In this document: positions 17,212 through 26,954 of the stretch, one piece after another
How the letters are laid out: every line of letters starts with the position of its first letter
Numbering within the stretch: the first letter of the stretch is position 1
Origin: an uncultured Lachnospiraceae bacterium
GTDB taxonomy: Bacteria; Bacillota; Clostridia; Lachnospirales; Lachnospiraceae
Assembly (NCBI GenBank): GCA_947174505.1
Contig: CAMWJF010000010.1
Coordinates: 26,343 to 90,342, forward strand
Length of the DNA stretch: 64,000 nt
Direction: 5' to 3'
Program-made: the position numbers and the translations under genes
Notes under the pieces: generated by a model
What the model saw: only the letters and a program-made list of their open reading frames with translations
Told to the model about the DNA's origin: nothing
Databases searched by the model: none

Positions 17212-17844
17212 CTATTCTATCAGCCCCATGGCCTCATCCTCTACCGCCATATGGAACCACGCCTTACCGATAATATTATCTTTCCTGACCGCGCCGATAT
17301 TTCCCGAGCGGCTGTCCTCGCTGCTGTTACGGTTATCCCCCAGCACAAAAAACTCATCGCTCGCAAGAACCAGCTCATTGCGCGCGATGCCTGCATCTAT
17401 GATCTTGTCAAACTGCTCGCTCTCCGGAAGAAGCGCCCCGTCTATGTACACATTTCCCTCTCTGATCTGCACCGTCTCACCTGGAAGCCCCACAACCCGC
17501 TTCACATAATAGTGGGAATTTTTATTGCCGTTTGGCAGAAAAACAATCACATCACCGCGCTTGGGCGTAGATATGCGGTAAAGAATCCGGTTCATCAGAA
17601 TTTCCTGTCCGTTGTGCAGGGCAGGCTCCATGGAATCACCGATCACACTGGTGCGCATTCCCACGGAAAAGATAAGGACAAAAGCCAGGAAGACGGCGAC
17701 CGCGCCGCCCACAAGCAGCTCCACCATGTCCTTTAAGAGCTTCGGATCAAGCCTTTTCTTTTTCTGATAAAAGGTTAAGCCTTTTCTTCTCGCCATCTTA
17801 TGCACTCCACTGTCTTCTGTCTCTGCTTCTCGCGGAAATAACAA
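17212..17844 (-). CDS. lepB: Signal peptidase I (copy 2)
   Basis: GDSMEPALHNGQ; RGDVIVFLPNG...YYVKRVVGLPGETVQI; LGDNRNSSEDSR. Confidence 0.95.
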   Translation of the reverse strand: MLFPREAETEDSGVHKMARRKGLTFYQKKKRLDPKLLKDMVELLVGGAVAVFLAFVLIFSVGMRTSVIGDSMEPALHNGQEILMNRILYRISTPKRGDVIVFLPNGNKNSHYYVKRVVGLPGETVQIREGNVYIDGALLPESEQFDKIIDAGIARNELVLASDEFFVLGDNRNSSEDSRSGNIGAVRKDNIIGKAWFHMAVEDEAMGLIE

Positions 17845-17877
17845 ACAGATACCCCGAATTACTCTGAGGTATCTGTT
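17838..17877 (-). terminator. Rho-independent terminator downstream of rplS
   Basis: Minus strand AACAGATACC...GGTATCTGTT stem followed by TGTTATTT. Confidence 0.65.
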
Positions 17878-17893
17878 CCATCATCACTTCCGC

Positions 17894-18241
17894 TTATTTA
17901 ACCAATTCTTTAACCTTAGCTTTCTTACCGACGCGATCTCTCAGGTAATTCAGTTTAGCACGTCTCACCTTACCTCTTCTGACAACCTCAACCTTTTCCA
18001 CATTCGGGGAATGCATCGGCCATGTCTTCTCAACGCCCACGCCGTTAGATACCTTACGCACCGTGAAAGTCGTTCTGTTGCCGCCGCCCTGAATCTTCAG
18101 AACGGTTCCCTCGAACACCTGGATTCTCTCGCGGTTACCCTCCTTGATCTTACCGTACACCTTAACGGTGTCGCCCACATGGAAGTCGCCCACGTTCTCT
18201 TTTAACTGTTCCGCTTCGATTTCTCTGATGATGTCGTTCAT
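17894..18241 (-). CDS. rplS: 50S ribosomal protein L19
   Basis: [60 protein letters not shown]. Confidence 0.98.
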   Translation of the reverse strand: MNDIIREIEAEQLKENVGDFHVGDTVKVYGKIKEGNRERIQVFEGTVLKIQGGGNRTTFTVRKVSNGVGVEKTWPMHSPNVEKVEVVRRGKVRRAKLNYLRDRVGKKAKVKELVK

Positions 18242-18361
18242 AATTCTCCTCCTGATATGCTCCGGATGTTCTTAATACGTCTGTAGCAGAGGACCATCCT
18301 TCTTCACAACATTTATAATTTACCATACTACGGGCGCAAATGCAAGCCCCAGTTTTCGTTT

Positions 18362-19096
18362 TTAACGTTTCCGCTGCCTCTTCTCCACAGGCGGATGTGC
18401 CTCCATATATTTCTCGTAGAGATCCGGCCTTCTCTCCTTTGTCCGAAGGAGCGCCTGCTCCAGTCTCCATGCGTCCACCTTCGCGTGATCGCCCGAAAGC
18501 AGGATCTCCGGCACCCGTTTCCCGTGCCAGGTCTCCGGCCGGGAATACTGGGGATATTCCAGCAGGCCGTCCCCAAAAGACTCCGTTTCCGCCGACTCCC
18601 CGTTGTGCAGGACGCCCGGCACCAGTCTGGCAATGGCATCCACCATGACCATAGCCGCCAGTTCTCCGCCGGTGAGTACATAATCTCCCAGCGAAATCTC
18701 ATCCGTGACGATCTCCTCCAGTACCCGCTCGTCAATCCCCTCATAATGGCCGCAGAGAAAGATCAGCTCCTCCTCCCCGGCAAGCTCCTTTGCCATCTCC
18801 TGATGAAACGGTTTCCCCTGTGGGGTGACATAGATCACACGCCGCGGTCTTTCATGACCAATTTGGTCAACAACGGACTGGTATGCATCATAAACCGGCT
18901 GCGCCTGCATCAGCATCCCCGCGCCGCCCCCATAAGTGTAGTCATCCACCTTGCCGTGCTTATCTGTCGTAAAATCCCGTATATTGACCGCCTCTATCGC
19001 GATATTGCCGCGGCTCACCGCCCTGCCCAGAATGCTGGTGTGCAGTCCCTGCATAACCATCTCGGGAAACAGCGTCAGTATATGGAAATTCAGCAT
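18362..19096 (-). CDS. trmD: tRNA (guanine-N1)-methyltransferase
   Basis: [65 protein letters not shown]. Confidence 0.97.
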   Translation of the reverse strand: MLNFHILTLFPEMVMQGLHTSILGRAVSRGNIAIEAVNIRDFTTDKHGKVDDYTYGGGAGMLMQAQPVYDAYQSVVDQIGHERPRRVIYVTPQGKPFHQEMAKELAGEEELIFLCGHYEGIDERVLEEIVTDEISLGDYVLTGGELAAMVMVDAIARLVPGVLHNGESAETESFGDGLLEYPQYSRPETWHGKRVPEILLSGDHAKVDAWRLEQALLRTKERRPDLYEKYMEAHPPVEKRQRKR

Positions 19097-19164
19097 CACA
19101 TATCCTCCAAAGTAATGCGATACCCGCGCCATCCAAAACACGCGCATATCGCGTCTCCCGTTAT

Positions 19165-19689
19165 TTACAATAACCCGTCCATGACGTGGATTTCCATCAC
19201 ATGCCCGTCCATATCTATGTTTTTAATGCACTCTCTGATCGCCGGAAGAAGGACTTCCACGGCATCCTCCCTGCTCACCACATAGACGTCGTTTGCCCCG
19301 GTTGCAAGCACTTCCTTCAAAATACCAAAGTCCTCCCCCGTATCCGTAACGACCCGCATACCGATCATATCCGCCACAAAGTACTCATCCTTCTTTAATC
19401 TGACCGCCTGATCGCGGGTAACCAGAAGCTTTCCCTGTTTATATTTCTCCACATCGTTGATGGAATCATATCCCCTGAATTTCAGGATCACAAACTGCTT
19501 AAAGAACTTGACCCCCTCAATCTCCATGGTAAGACGCTCTCTCCCCGTGTCCAGTATGACCTCTTTCAGCTTCTTGAAACGGTTCGCGTCGTCCGTGGTG
19601 GGAAATACCTTCACCTCGCCCCGGATTCCGTGGGTCTGCGTGATGACCCCCACCTGTAACTCTTCATTTCTTTCTGTTGCCACAATCAA
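19165..19689 (-). CDS. rimM: Ribosome maturation factor RimM
   Basis: [56 protein letters not shown]. Confidence 0.95.
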   Translation of the reverse strand: MIVATERNEELQVGVITQTHGIRGEVKVFPTTDDANRFKKLKEVILDTGRERLTMEIEGVKFFKQFVILKFRGYDSINDVEKYKQGKLLVTRDQAVRLKKDEYFVADMIGMRVVTDTGEDFGILKEVLATGANDVYVVSREDAVEVLLPAIRECIKNIDMDGHVMEIHVMDGLL

Positions 19690-19705
19690 TTACTCCCTGT
19701 TTGTC

Positions 19706-19744
19706 GTGCAGAAGGCCCCACAGGGAAATCCATGGGGCCTTTTG
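19706..19744. terminator. GC-rich hairpin between khpA and rimM (possible partial terminator)
   Basis: aaggccccacagggaaatccatggggcctttt; T tract is better on the plus strand than on minus. Confidence 0.45.
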
Positions 19745-19972
19745 TCAGATGATCTCTACATCCACTCTTTTATTGTCCTTAGATGATGCCGCCTTGACAA
19801 CAGAGCGGATCGCCTTTGCGATACGTCCCTGTTTGCCGATAACTTTTCCCATATCAGAGGGCGCCACATGGAGCTCCACGGTAATGTTCTTACCTTCCTC
19901 CTTCTGTGTCACCACCACCTCATCCGGGTTTTCCACAAGAGCTTTCGCGATCACTTCAACCAATTCTTTCAT
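19745..19972 (-). CDS. khpA: KH domain RNA-binding protein (KhpA/YlqC)
   Basis: MKELVEVIAKALVENPDEVVVTQKEEGKNITVELHVAPSDMGKVIGKQGRIAKAIRSVVKAA. Confidence 0.96.
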   Translation of the reverse strand: MKELVEVIAKALVENPDEVVVTQKEEGKNITVELHVAPSDMGKVIGKQGRIAKAIRSVVKAASSKDNKRVDVEII

Positions 19973-20028
19973 AGTCCACCTCCAAAAGCGACCTGAAACT
20001 TCATAACTGTTCAGTTACGCAAACGCCC

Positions 20029-20274
20029 CTACTTTGTCACGCCTACCGTCTTGAAGATTCTGCTCACGATTTCTGTGGGCTGTGCGCCGTTGGCAAGCCA
20101 CTTCTTTGCCTCCTCCTCATTTACCTTGTAGGTGCTGGGATCTGTGTTGGGATCGTAAGTGCCGATCTCCGCGATACATCTACCGTCTCTGGGGGATCTG
20201 GAATCCGCCACAACAATTCTGTAGAAAGGATGCTTCTTCTGTCCCATTCTTCTCAATCTGATCTTAACTGCCAT
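20029..20274 (-). CDS. rpsP: 30S ribosomal protein S16
   Basis: [42 protein letters not shown]. Confidence 0.98.
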   Translation of the reverse strand: MAVKIRLRRMGQKKHPFYRIVVADSRSPRDGRCIAEIGTYDPNTDPSTYKVNEEEAKKWLANGAQPTEIVSRIFKTVGVTK

Positions 20275-20315
20275 TTTTTTGCCTCCTGTAAAAAAATTTG
20301 TTTTATTTTGAAACC

Positions 20316-21683
20316 CTAAAATGGGAATTTCATACCACCCAAACCACCGAACATACCGCGGCCTTTCTTACCGCCCATCATGCCCGGTATCTGCTTCATC
20401 ATCTTCTGCGACTGTTCAAACTGCTTGATGAAGCGGTTGACCACCGCAATGTCCACCCCGGCTCCTTTGGCAATGCGCCCTTTCCTGCTGGGATTTAAGA
20501 GCTTGGGATTGTGCCGCTCCTCCGGCGTCATGGAAAGAACAATCGCCTCCATGCGGGCAAGCTGTTTCTCATCCACCGCCGACTCGATATCGGCCATCTG
20601 CTTTCCCATGCCGGGCATCATACTTAAAATCCCGGAAAGACCGCCCATATTGCGCATCTGCTTCATGCTCTCCAGATAGTCGTCGAAATCGAACTTGCCC
20701 TTTTTCATGCGGGCAGCCATCTCTTTTTCTTTATCCTCGTCTATGTCGAGATTCTGCTGGGCCTTCTCAATCAGGGTGAGCACATCGCCCATACCCAGAA
20801 TCCGGTTCGCCATACGGTCCGGGTAAAACTGCTCCAAGTCGGAAAGCTTCTCTCCCATACCGATAAAGAGAATTGGCTTACCCGTAACGGCCTTGACGGA
20901 AAGCGCCGCACCGCCTCTGGAATCGCCGTCCATCTTCGACAGAATCACCCCGTCTACGCCGACTTTTTCATCAAATTCCTTTGCCACGTTGACAGCGTCC
21001 TGACCAGTCATGGCGTCCACCACCAGAAGGGTCTGGTGCACATCCACGTTCTCTTTAATCTCTATCAGCTCCGCCATCATCTCTTCGTCTATATGCAGAC
21101 GGCCCGCCGTATCTAAAATCACCACGTTATGGCCGTTCTTCTGCGCGTGCTCGACCGCCGCTTTTGCAATGTTGACCGGCTTGTGGTTTTCCCCCATGGA
21201 GAAAACGTCCACCTGCTGTTTTTCCCCGTTTACCTGTAATTGCTTAATGGCCGCCGGACGGTACACATCACAGGCCGCAAGAAGAGGCTTTTTCCCCTTT
21301 AATTTGAGCTTTCCCGCGATCTTTGCCGTAGTAGTGGTTTTACCCGCACCCTGCAGACCGCACATCATAATGACCGTGATGGCCTTTCCCGGCTGCATGG
21401 TAATCTCCGTGGTTTCGGAACCCATCAGGGACACCATTTCCTCATTCACGATCTTAATCACCATCTGCCCGGGATTCAAACCGTTCAGCACATCCGCGCC
21501 GACAGCCCGCTCTTCCACGGACTTCACAAACTGTTTGACCACCTTAAAGTTGACGTCGGCCTCCAAAAGCGCCATCTTCACCTCTTTTAAAGCGGTTTTG
21601 ACATCCTCCTCCGTGAGACGGCCCTTACTTCTCAGGTTCTTAAACACATTCTGCAGTTTATCCGTCAGACTCTCAAACGCCAT
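20316..21683 (-). CDS. ffh: Signal recognition particle protein Ffh
   Basis: [32 protein letters not shown]; Met-rich M domain with [23 protein letters not shown]. Confidence 0.98.
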   Translation of the reverse strand: MAFESLTDKLQNVFKNLRSKGRLTEEDVKTALKEVKMALLEADVNFKVVKQFVKSVEERAVGADVLNGLNPGQMVIKIVNEEMVSLMGSETTEITMQPGKAITVIMMCGLQGAGKTTTTAKIAGKLKLKGKKPLLAACDVYRPAAIKQLQVNGEKQQVDVFSMGENHKPVNIAKAAVEHAQKNGHNVVILDTAGRLHIDEEMMAELIEIKENVDVHQTLLVVDAMTGQDAVNVAKEFDEKVGVDGVILSKMDGDSRGGAALSVKAVTGKPILFIGMGEKLSDLEQFYPDRMANRILGMGDVLTLIEKAQQNLDIDEDKEKEMAARMKKGKFDFDDYLESMKQMRNMGGLSGILSMMPGMGKQMADIESAVDEKQLARMEAIVLSMTPEERHNPKLLNPSRKGRIAKGAGVDIAVVNRFIKQFEQSQKMMKQIPGMMGGKKGRGMFGGLGGMKFPF

Positions 21684-21730
21684 CTGTCCCTATGCCTTTC
21701 TCCATGGTACCGGCATGCCGTTACCATGTG

Positions 21731-22084
21731 CTATAATTCCTGCATAATCCTTTCCGACAATTCCCGGATCTGCGAACCGTAGGATGCCGGATCCGTCAGC
21801 TCCCCGCTCTCATACTGCTCGGAAAGACTGTTGATCTGCGCGATCTTTTCCTTAATGTTTGTAAACCGCTCCACCAGCCTGAGCTTCTTCTCATATCCGA
21901 GAAGCGTCTTATCGCAGCGCTTTACAATATCATGCACCGCCTGCCTGCTGACGCCCTGCGCCTCCGCAATCTCCCCGAGGGAAAGATTTTCATACACGAC
22001 GCTCTCGTAAATCTCCTGCTGGTGCCCGGTCAGCAGCTCTCCATAGAAATCATACAATAACCCCTGTTCTACGATCTTTTCCAT
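21731..22084 (-). CDS. ylxM: YlxM family DNA-binding protein (SRP operon)
   Basis: MEKIVEQGLLYDFYGELLTGHQQEIYESVVYENLSLGEIAEAQGVSRQAVHDIVKRCDKTL. Confidence 0.93.
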   Translation of the reverse strand: MEKIVEQGLLYDFYGELLTGHQQEIYESVVYENLSLGEIAEAQGVSRQAVHDIVKRCDKTLLGYEKKLRLVERFTNIKEKIAQINSLSEQYESGELTDPASYGSQIRELSERIMQEL

Positions 22085-22169
22085 GTCTTCACCACTTCTG
22101 CGCTGTTTTATCCCGATTTTTCGGGACGGCACATCAGCGAGTTTGTGGCAAACAATCGCCGACTTTTGC

Positions 22170-22198
22170 ATTTTACTATAAGGGAAAAGGCGTGTCAA
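22170..22198 (-). promoter_or_regulatory. Sigma-A-type promoter for the ylxM-ffh operon
   Basis: Minus strand TTGACA, 17-bp spacer, TAAAAT. Confidence 0.65.
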
Positions 22199-22414
22199 GT
22201 ATTTTTTCTTGACAGACCTGTGTTTGTGTTGTTTTGTCTTGTGTTATCACCGCTTATTTCCTCACTTTTCCATAATTGGGTACTTTTATCATAGCTTGTC
22301 TTTTTGCGAAGTTTTTTCTTTACATTATCAATTTTTCCCTTTCCTTTATCAAGGTTATCATTGACTCTCTCTGACATTTGGAGTATTCTTGTATTATAGA
22401 CAGGAGGTACATAT

Positions 22415-22624
22415 ATGGGAAACGCACAAAAAATAAAAATGGCACTAGCATATAAAGGTATGAGCGAATCCGAACTTGCAAAATCTCTAGGTAAAACTCC
22501 CCAAGCCTTTAACCAACGAATGAAAACCGATAAGTTTTCGATGGAGGAACTCTCCAAAATTGCAAAGATAATGGGGGCTTCCTATATTTCAGAATTTTCT
22601 TTCCCTGATGGAACTAAAATATAA
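22415..22624 (+). CDS. Small XRE-type helix-turn-helix protein
   Basis: MGNAQKIKMALAYKGMSESELAKSLGKTPQAFNQRMKTDKFSMEELSKIAKIMG; RBS caggaggtac. Confidence 0.85.
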   Translation: MGNAQKIKMALAYKGMSESELAKSLGKTPQAFNQRMKTDKFSMEELSKIAKIMGASYISEFSFPDGTKI

Positions 22625-22640
22625 AGCAGGAGATGACCCT

Positions 22641-22706
22641 ATGGATAAAACGAATACGTCATACATAACCACATATAATAACCACGAAAGGAAGTGCATT
22701 CTATGA
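22641..22706 (+). CDS. Putative 21-aa leader ORF overlapping the antitoxin start
   Basis: MDKTNTSYITTYNNHERKCIL*; upstream gcaggag; ATGA overlap with the next ORF at 22703. Confidence 0.4.
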   Translation: MDKTNTSYITTYNNHERKCIL

Positions 22707-22912
22707 GCAACCGTGAATTAGCCAAACAACTGATCGACCAGATATCAGATGCCAAACTGCTCTATGTTATCCCATATTTACAGGGAGCCGCAATCCCTGA
22801 AGAAATCCCAAATGCGGAAACCATTGCCTCAATAGAGGAATTAGAAAGCGGTGGCGGCACCCTATTTACCGGCAGCACCGAAGCCCTGTTTGCTGAACTG
22901 ATGGAGGAATAG
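22703..22912 (+). CDS. RelB/DinJ-like antitoxin with atypical N-terminus
   Basis: C-terminus IPNAETIASIEELESGGGTLFTGSTEALFAELMEE resembles RelB/DinJ; located 2 nt upstream of the YafQ-like toxin. Confidence 0.65.
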   Translation: MSNRELAKQLIDQISDAKLLYVIPYLQGAAIPEEIPNAETIASIEELESGGGTLFTGSTEALFAELMEE

Positions 22913-22914
22913 CC

Positions 22915-23187
22915 ATGCTCAATGTACGATATTCCACCAGATTCAAAAAAGACTTTAAAACCTGTGTAAAGCGCGGCTATAAAATGTCCTTACTGCAACA
23001 GGCGATTGATATACTCCGTGTCCCCGAACCACTGCCGCCCCAAAACAGAGATCATAATCTAAGCGGCAATTACTCCGGGTATAGAGAGTGTCACATAGAA
23101 CCAGACTGGCTACTCATATACAAACAGACAGATAATGAGTTAAGGTTAGACCGAACCGGCACCCATGCCGATCTCTTTGACAAGTGA
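22915..23187 (+). CDS. Type II toxin, RelE/YafQ family
   Basis: MLNVRYSTRFKKDFKTCVKRGYKM...DHNLSGNYSGYRECHIEPDWLLIYKQ...RTGTHADLF with YafQ-like His/Asp/His pattern. Confidence 0.9.
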   Translation: MLNVRYSTRFKKDFKTCVKRGYKMSLLQQAIDILRVPEPLPPQNRDHNLSGNYSGYRECHIEPDWLLIYKQTDNELRLDRTGTHADLFDK

Positions 23188-23333
23188 TCACAATGCGATA
23201 ATGACCGCCGTTGGTTAGCGCACCCCGGAAAGGCTCTATCTGGCCCATATTTAGCGGCGAAATGTATTTAAGATTAAACAGGAAATGCTTGTTTATCTTT
23301 TCTTTATTCTTCGGCCGGCTATAATGAGCCGGT

Positions 23334-24035
23334 CTAAAAGCCGGGCTGTTTTGCCCAATAATCACGCTCTGCAAATAATCCCCATTTTTCATATCCAATG
23401 GTTTGCAATTCTCTAAGATGCGAATAGTCATTCAGCCGAACCAATTGATATGTATGGCTTTCTTTTTCCAGAATAAGTTCTGTCAACGCAGTATTCTCCA
23501 TCCAATTTAAAAAATTGATATCTTCGTCCGGACGTTTTAAGAGAAAGTTTGTTAATATTCTTAATGTAATGCCGTGGGAAACAATGATTATGTTTTTTTC
23601 ATCTGCCTCTTTTTCCAAATACTTTTCTGCGAATATTTTACACCGATTCTTTACATCCTGAAAAGATTCCCCACAGGGAGCCTGAAGCAGCGACAGCTTT
23701 TTATCCAAATCTACTTCTGGATATTTCTGTCGCCGTTCTTCCCAAGTCATTCCTTCAAGCAGTCCCAGATCCATTTCTTTTAAGGAATCCGTTTCTGTAA
23801 TCTCAGCATTCTCTTGTCCAATGCAGCGCAGAATCTCTACGAGTGTCTGTCGGGCTCTGGCAAGTGAACTACAGTAGGCTGATATCGGTTCTTCTTTCAA
23901 TTCTGGATAAATTTTTTGTCCGATCCGTTGTGATTGCGCTATCCCCTTTTCTGTCAGTTCAAAATCTGTGGTGGATATTATTTTTCCCTTTATATTTCCA
24001 TAACTTTCTGCGTGACGTATTAAATAAAGCTTCAC
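23334..24035 (-). CDS. Histidine phosphatase (phosphoglycerate mutase-like) family protein
   Basis: MKLYLIRHAESYGNIKGKI; LKEMDLGLLEGMTWEE; IIIVSHGITLRIL. Confidence 0.92.
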   Translation of the reverse strand: MKLYLIRHAESYGNIKGKIISTTDFELTEKGIAQSQRIGQKIYPELKEEPISAYCSSLARARQTLVEILRCIGQENAEITETDSLKEMDLGLLEGMTWEERRQKYPEVDLDKKLSLLQAPCGESFQDVKNRCKIFAEKYLEKEADEKNIIIVSHGITLRILTNFLLKRPDEDINFLNWMENTALTELILEKESHTYQLVRLNDYSHLRELQTIGYEKWGLFAERDYWAKQPGF

Positions 24036-24155
24036 TTCTTACCTCCTCTGGAAATCGGCAGTTCTCTTAAAATGTTTTCTTAAGCTGCTTACAATAAAGA
24101 ATCTTCATCTGAACCGTTCAGAAATATATCGGTGATACGAACCGGCACAAACTTC

Positions 24156-26150
24156 CTACAGCATCGTATCGTCCCGCAAAACCTTCGCAAGATCGATTTT
24201 CCGCATCTTACGCCAACTGAGACAATAGGCAGAAGCCACCGTGACGCCGACTGCCAGCATAAACGCGCCTACCGGAAAGAAAGGCGCCTCGGCCAGAAAT
24301 TCCGCCGCGCCCATATAACTTGCCCTCAACATGGCTCCCACGGCAAAAAAGGCCACAGCCGCCGCCAGCAGCATCGGGCGGCCCGCAAGCACAAACGCCT
24401 CTATGCAGAACATTTTCCGCAGTTCCTCCGGCGTCATGCCCACCGACAGATATCTGGCAAACTCTCTTTTCCTCTGCCGCACAAAACCGAGCGTATTGGA
24501 AAACACATCGCCCACGCCAATCAGGGCAAGCAAAACACAAAAACTCCCCAACACGATCATCATTCCCTGTATTTTCTGGTCATTCGTCTCGTATTCCCGG
24601 ATGCGGTTCTCACTCTCTGTCGTATAAGCTCCCGCAAGGCTTTTGTCGACTTCACCCTGTATCGTCTCCAGTTCCCTGAGCGTTACCCCTTTCCTGCCCA
24701 GTATCCGTATCAGGGTATCATTCTCCGCACCGCCTACCTGATCTTCCATTTTCTTCCACAAGGATGCAGATACAAAATGTACCAGTTCATACTTGTCGAG
24801 CGTGGCGTACTCCTCTCTTATCACAGGCACTTTTTCCGTACATGCCAGAACCGGAATTTCCACTGTCTCCGCCCTGCCCGTCTGCGGCGAGAGATTCGTC
24901 GTGCCGCCATCCTTGATATAAGGCATATACTGCGGATGCCTGAAATCCGGATTGGTCACATCGCGGATTCTGTTCCAGATCACGGCGCCGTCCGTCCGCG
25001 GCGAAATACCGATCTGTTCACAGTATACCAGAAAGCTCGCATCATCCAATACCATAACCGGCGCATTCACCCAGAAACCGTCACCCTCCTGTGTCACATA
25101 CTTCCCGGAGTCATGGGAGAATCCCCCGTTCGCCTTCAGCTCCTCACTCATTCTTTCCTCCGTGATACAGCTTTTCGCCTGTGCCTTCTGGTATGCAGTC
25201 ACGTCTTCCACCCCGGGAATGTCGCGAAGCTTTCCGGCTTCTCCGAAGGCGCCTATCCCCGTATCCTTCACCGTAACCATAATATCCCAGACGTCCTGAT
25301 ACCTTTCAAAATAGGTTTCCCGCGTACTGATATCCGAGAGGGTAAAAAAGCACTGCATAAGCGTAAAGGCCGTCATGGAAAGCAGCAGGGATACCGAGGC
25401 AGTCCGAAGCGCTTTCCGCTGTGCCCTGAGCGCATTTCCGGCCAGCTCCCCCTCCACACCGAACATCAGGGAAAGCACCGGGGAATGCTTCCGTCTCTTT
25501 AAATGCAGCTCCCCCGTGTTTTTGATAGCTTCCAGCGGTGTCATCACGCTTAGTTTCCGGGCAGGCAGCCAGACAGATATCCCTATGGTGACCCCCGTTA
25601 CCAGAAGCGTAAACGCCAGAATCAGCGGATGGTAGCCAAAAACCCCCGGCCTTCTGCCTTCCATATCCCGCATCAGCGTCTCCAACAGGGCAAGGAGCCC
25701 CATACTCCCCGCAATGCCAAACACGGTTCCCAAAAAAACCGGCGCTGCGCAGAGATAAACAGCCTCCTGCAAAAGGCATGCCCGTATCTGTTTCGGTGTT
25801 GCGCCGATGCTGGCTAAAATGCCAAACTGGTGGATTCTCGCCTGCATGGACACCGCAAAGGCATTGTGGATGATTATAATCAGTGAAAACGACGCCAGTC
25901 CCATAATCAGAAGAAACAGCGGGAACACAAGTCTCGGCGCCTCATCATTCGCGTCGCGCACCAGATACATGGCCATAAGCGCATACTGATCCCCCTCCGC
26001 CCGGAGCCGCTCCACCTCATACTTCCACATATTGTAAAAAAGACTGCTTAACAACGACAAAAGCAAAGACGAGATAAAGGCCGCCGTCATAACGGAGACG
26101 GACGCGGCACGGTTGTTTTTCAGATAACCCGACGAATATTCTCTCCACAT
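24156..26150 (-). CDS. ABC transporter permease, FtsX/BceB-like
   Basis: Two FtsX-like regions (RIHQFGILASIGATPKQIRACLLQEAVYLC; RKREFARYLSVGMTPEELRKMFCIEAFVL) and a large extracellular segment. Confidence 0.88.
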   Translation of the reverse strand: MWREYSSGYLKNNRAASVSVMTAAFISSLLLSLLSSLFYNMWKYEVERLRAEGDQYALMAMYLVRDANDEAPRLVFPLFLLIMGLASFSLIIIIHNAFAVSMQARIHQFGILASIGATPKQIRACLLQEAVYLCAAPVFLGTVFGIAGSMGLLALLETLMRDMEGRRPGVFGYHPLILAFTLLVTGVTIGISVWLPARKLSVMTPLEAIKNTGELHLKRRKHSPVLSLMFGVEGELAGNALRAQRKALRTASVSLLLSMTAFTLMQCFFTLSDISTRETYFERYQDVWDIMVTVKDTGIGAFGEAGKLRDIPGVEDVTAYQKAQAKSCITEERMSEELKANGGFSHDSGKYVTQEGDGFWVNAPVMVLDDASFLVYCEQIGISPRTDGAVIWNRIRDVTNPDFRHPQYMPYIKDGGTTNLSPQTGRAETVEIPVLACTEKVPVIREEYATLDKYELVHFVSASLWKKMEDQVGGAENDTLIRILGRKGVTLRELETIQGEVDKSLAGAYTTESENRIREYETNDQKIQGMMIVLGSFCVLLALIGVGDVFSNTLGFVRQRKREFARYLSVGMTPEELRKMFCIEAFVLAGRPMLLAAAVAFFAVGAMLRASYMGAAEFLAEAPFFPVGAFMLAVGVTVASAYCLSWRKMRKIDLAKVLRDDTML

Positions 26151-26155
26151 CTTCC

Positions 26156-26857
26156 CTACCCCCTTCTCTCATCGCTGACAATGCGACCGTCTTCAATCGT
26201 TATGATTCTGTCCGCTTCCAGGGCGATCTTCTCATCGTGGGTTATCAGCAGAATCGTCTGCTTTAAGTTCCGGTTGGAAAGCTTGAGCATATCCATGATT
26301 TCTCCGGAATTTTTCTGATCCAGATTCCCTGTCGGCTCATCCGCCAGAAGCAGGGCCGGACGATAAATCAGGGAGCGGGCAATGGCGACCCTCTGCTGCT
26401 GCCCGCCCGACAGCTGGTTCGGCAAGGCCTCCAGCCGGTCGGAAATACCGAGCACATTTACCACCTCTTCAAAGTGCGCCTCGTTTGGCTTTTTTTTATC
26501 CAGCGTAAGCGGCATCAGTATGTTTTTGCGCACTGTCAGCGTAGGGATCAGATTATAAAACTGGTATACCAGCCCTACCTTTCTGCGCCTGAAAATCGCC
26601 GCCTGCGTCTGATTCAGCCCGGAGAGATCCGTCCCCTCCACGGTAACCCGGCCGGCTGTCGGCTTGTCCACGCTTCCCAGAATATGCAGCAGAGTGGATT
26701 TACCCGAGCCCGACGCCCCGGTAATCGCCACAAATTCTCCCCTGTCAACCGTCAGGTCAATGCCGGAAAGCGCAGCTACCCGATTATCCCCGGCGCCATA
26801 TACCTTGCTGACTCCCTCACATGTTAAAATGTTCATCTGCCTGTTTCCTCCTGTCAA
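26156..26857 (-). CDS. ABC transporter ATP-binding protein (BceA-like)
   Basis: GASGSGKSTLLHILG; LSGGQQQRVAIARSLIYRPALLLADEPTGNLD. Confidence 0.95.
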   Translation of the reverse strand: MTGGNRQMNILTCEGVSKVYGAGDNRVAALSGIDLTVDRGEFVAITGASGSGKSTLLHILGSVDKPTAGRVTVEGTDLSGLNQTQAAIFRRRKVGLVYQFYNLIPTLTVRKNILMPLTLDKKKPNEAHFEEVVNVLGISDRLEALPNQLSGGQQQRVAIARSLIYRPALLLADEPTGNLDQKNSGEIMDMLKLSNRNLKQTILLITHDEKIALEADRIITIEDGRIVSDERRG

Positions 26858-26954
26858 AAATTATCGCACGGCGTCGGTTCCAGGAATGCCTCACCTTCTC
26901 CCCAAACGCTTCGCCGCTGCCTTCCCTCTCATCATAACAGGCAAAAATGACAGC

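Noticed and set aside
22195-22557. 120-aa minus-strand ORF
   Set aside because: Overlaps the XRE gene antisense and lies in AT-rich intergenic sequence; no RBS or motif support
24132-25502. 456-aa plus-strand ORF
   Set aside because: Antisense to the FtsX-type permease with no family motifs
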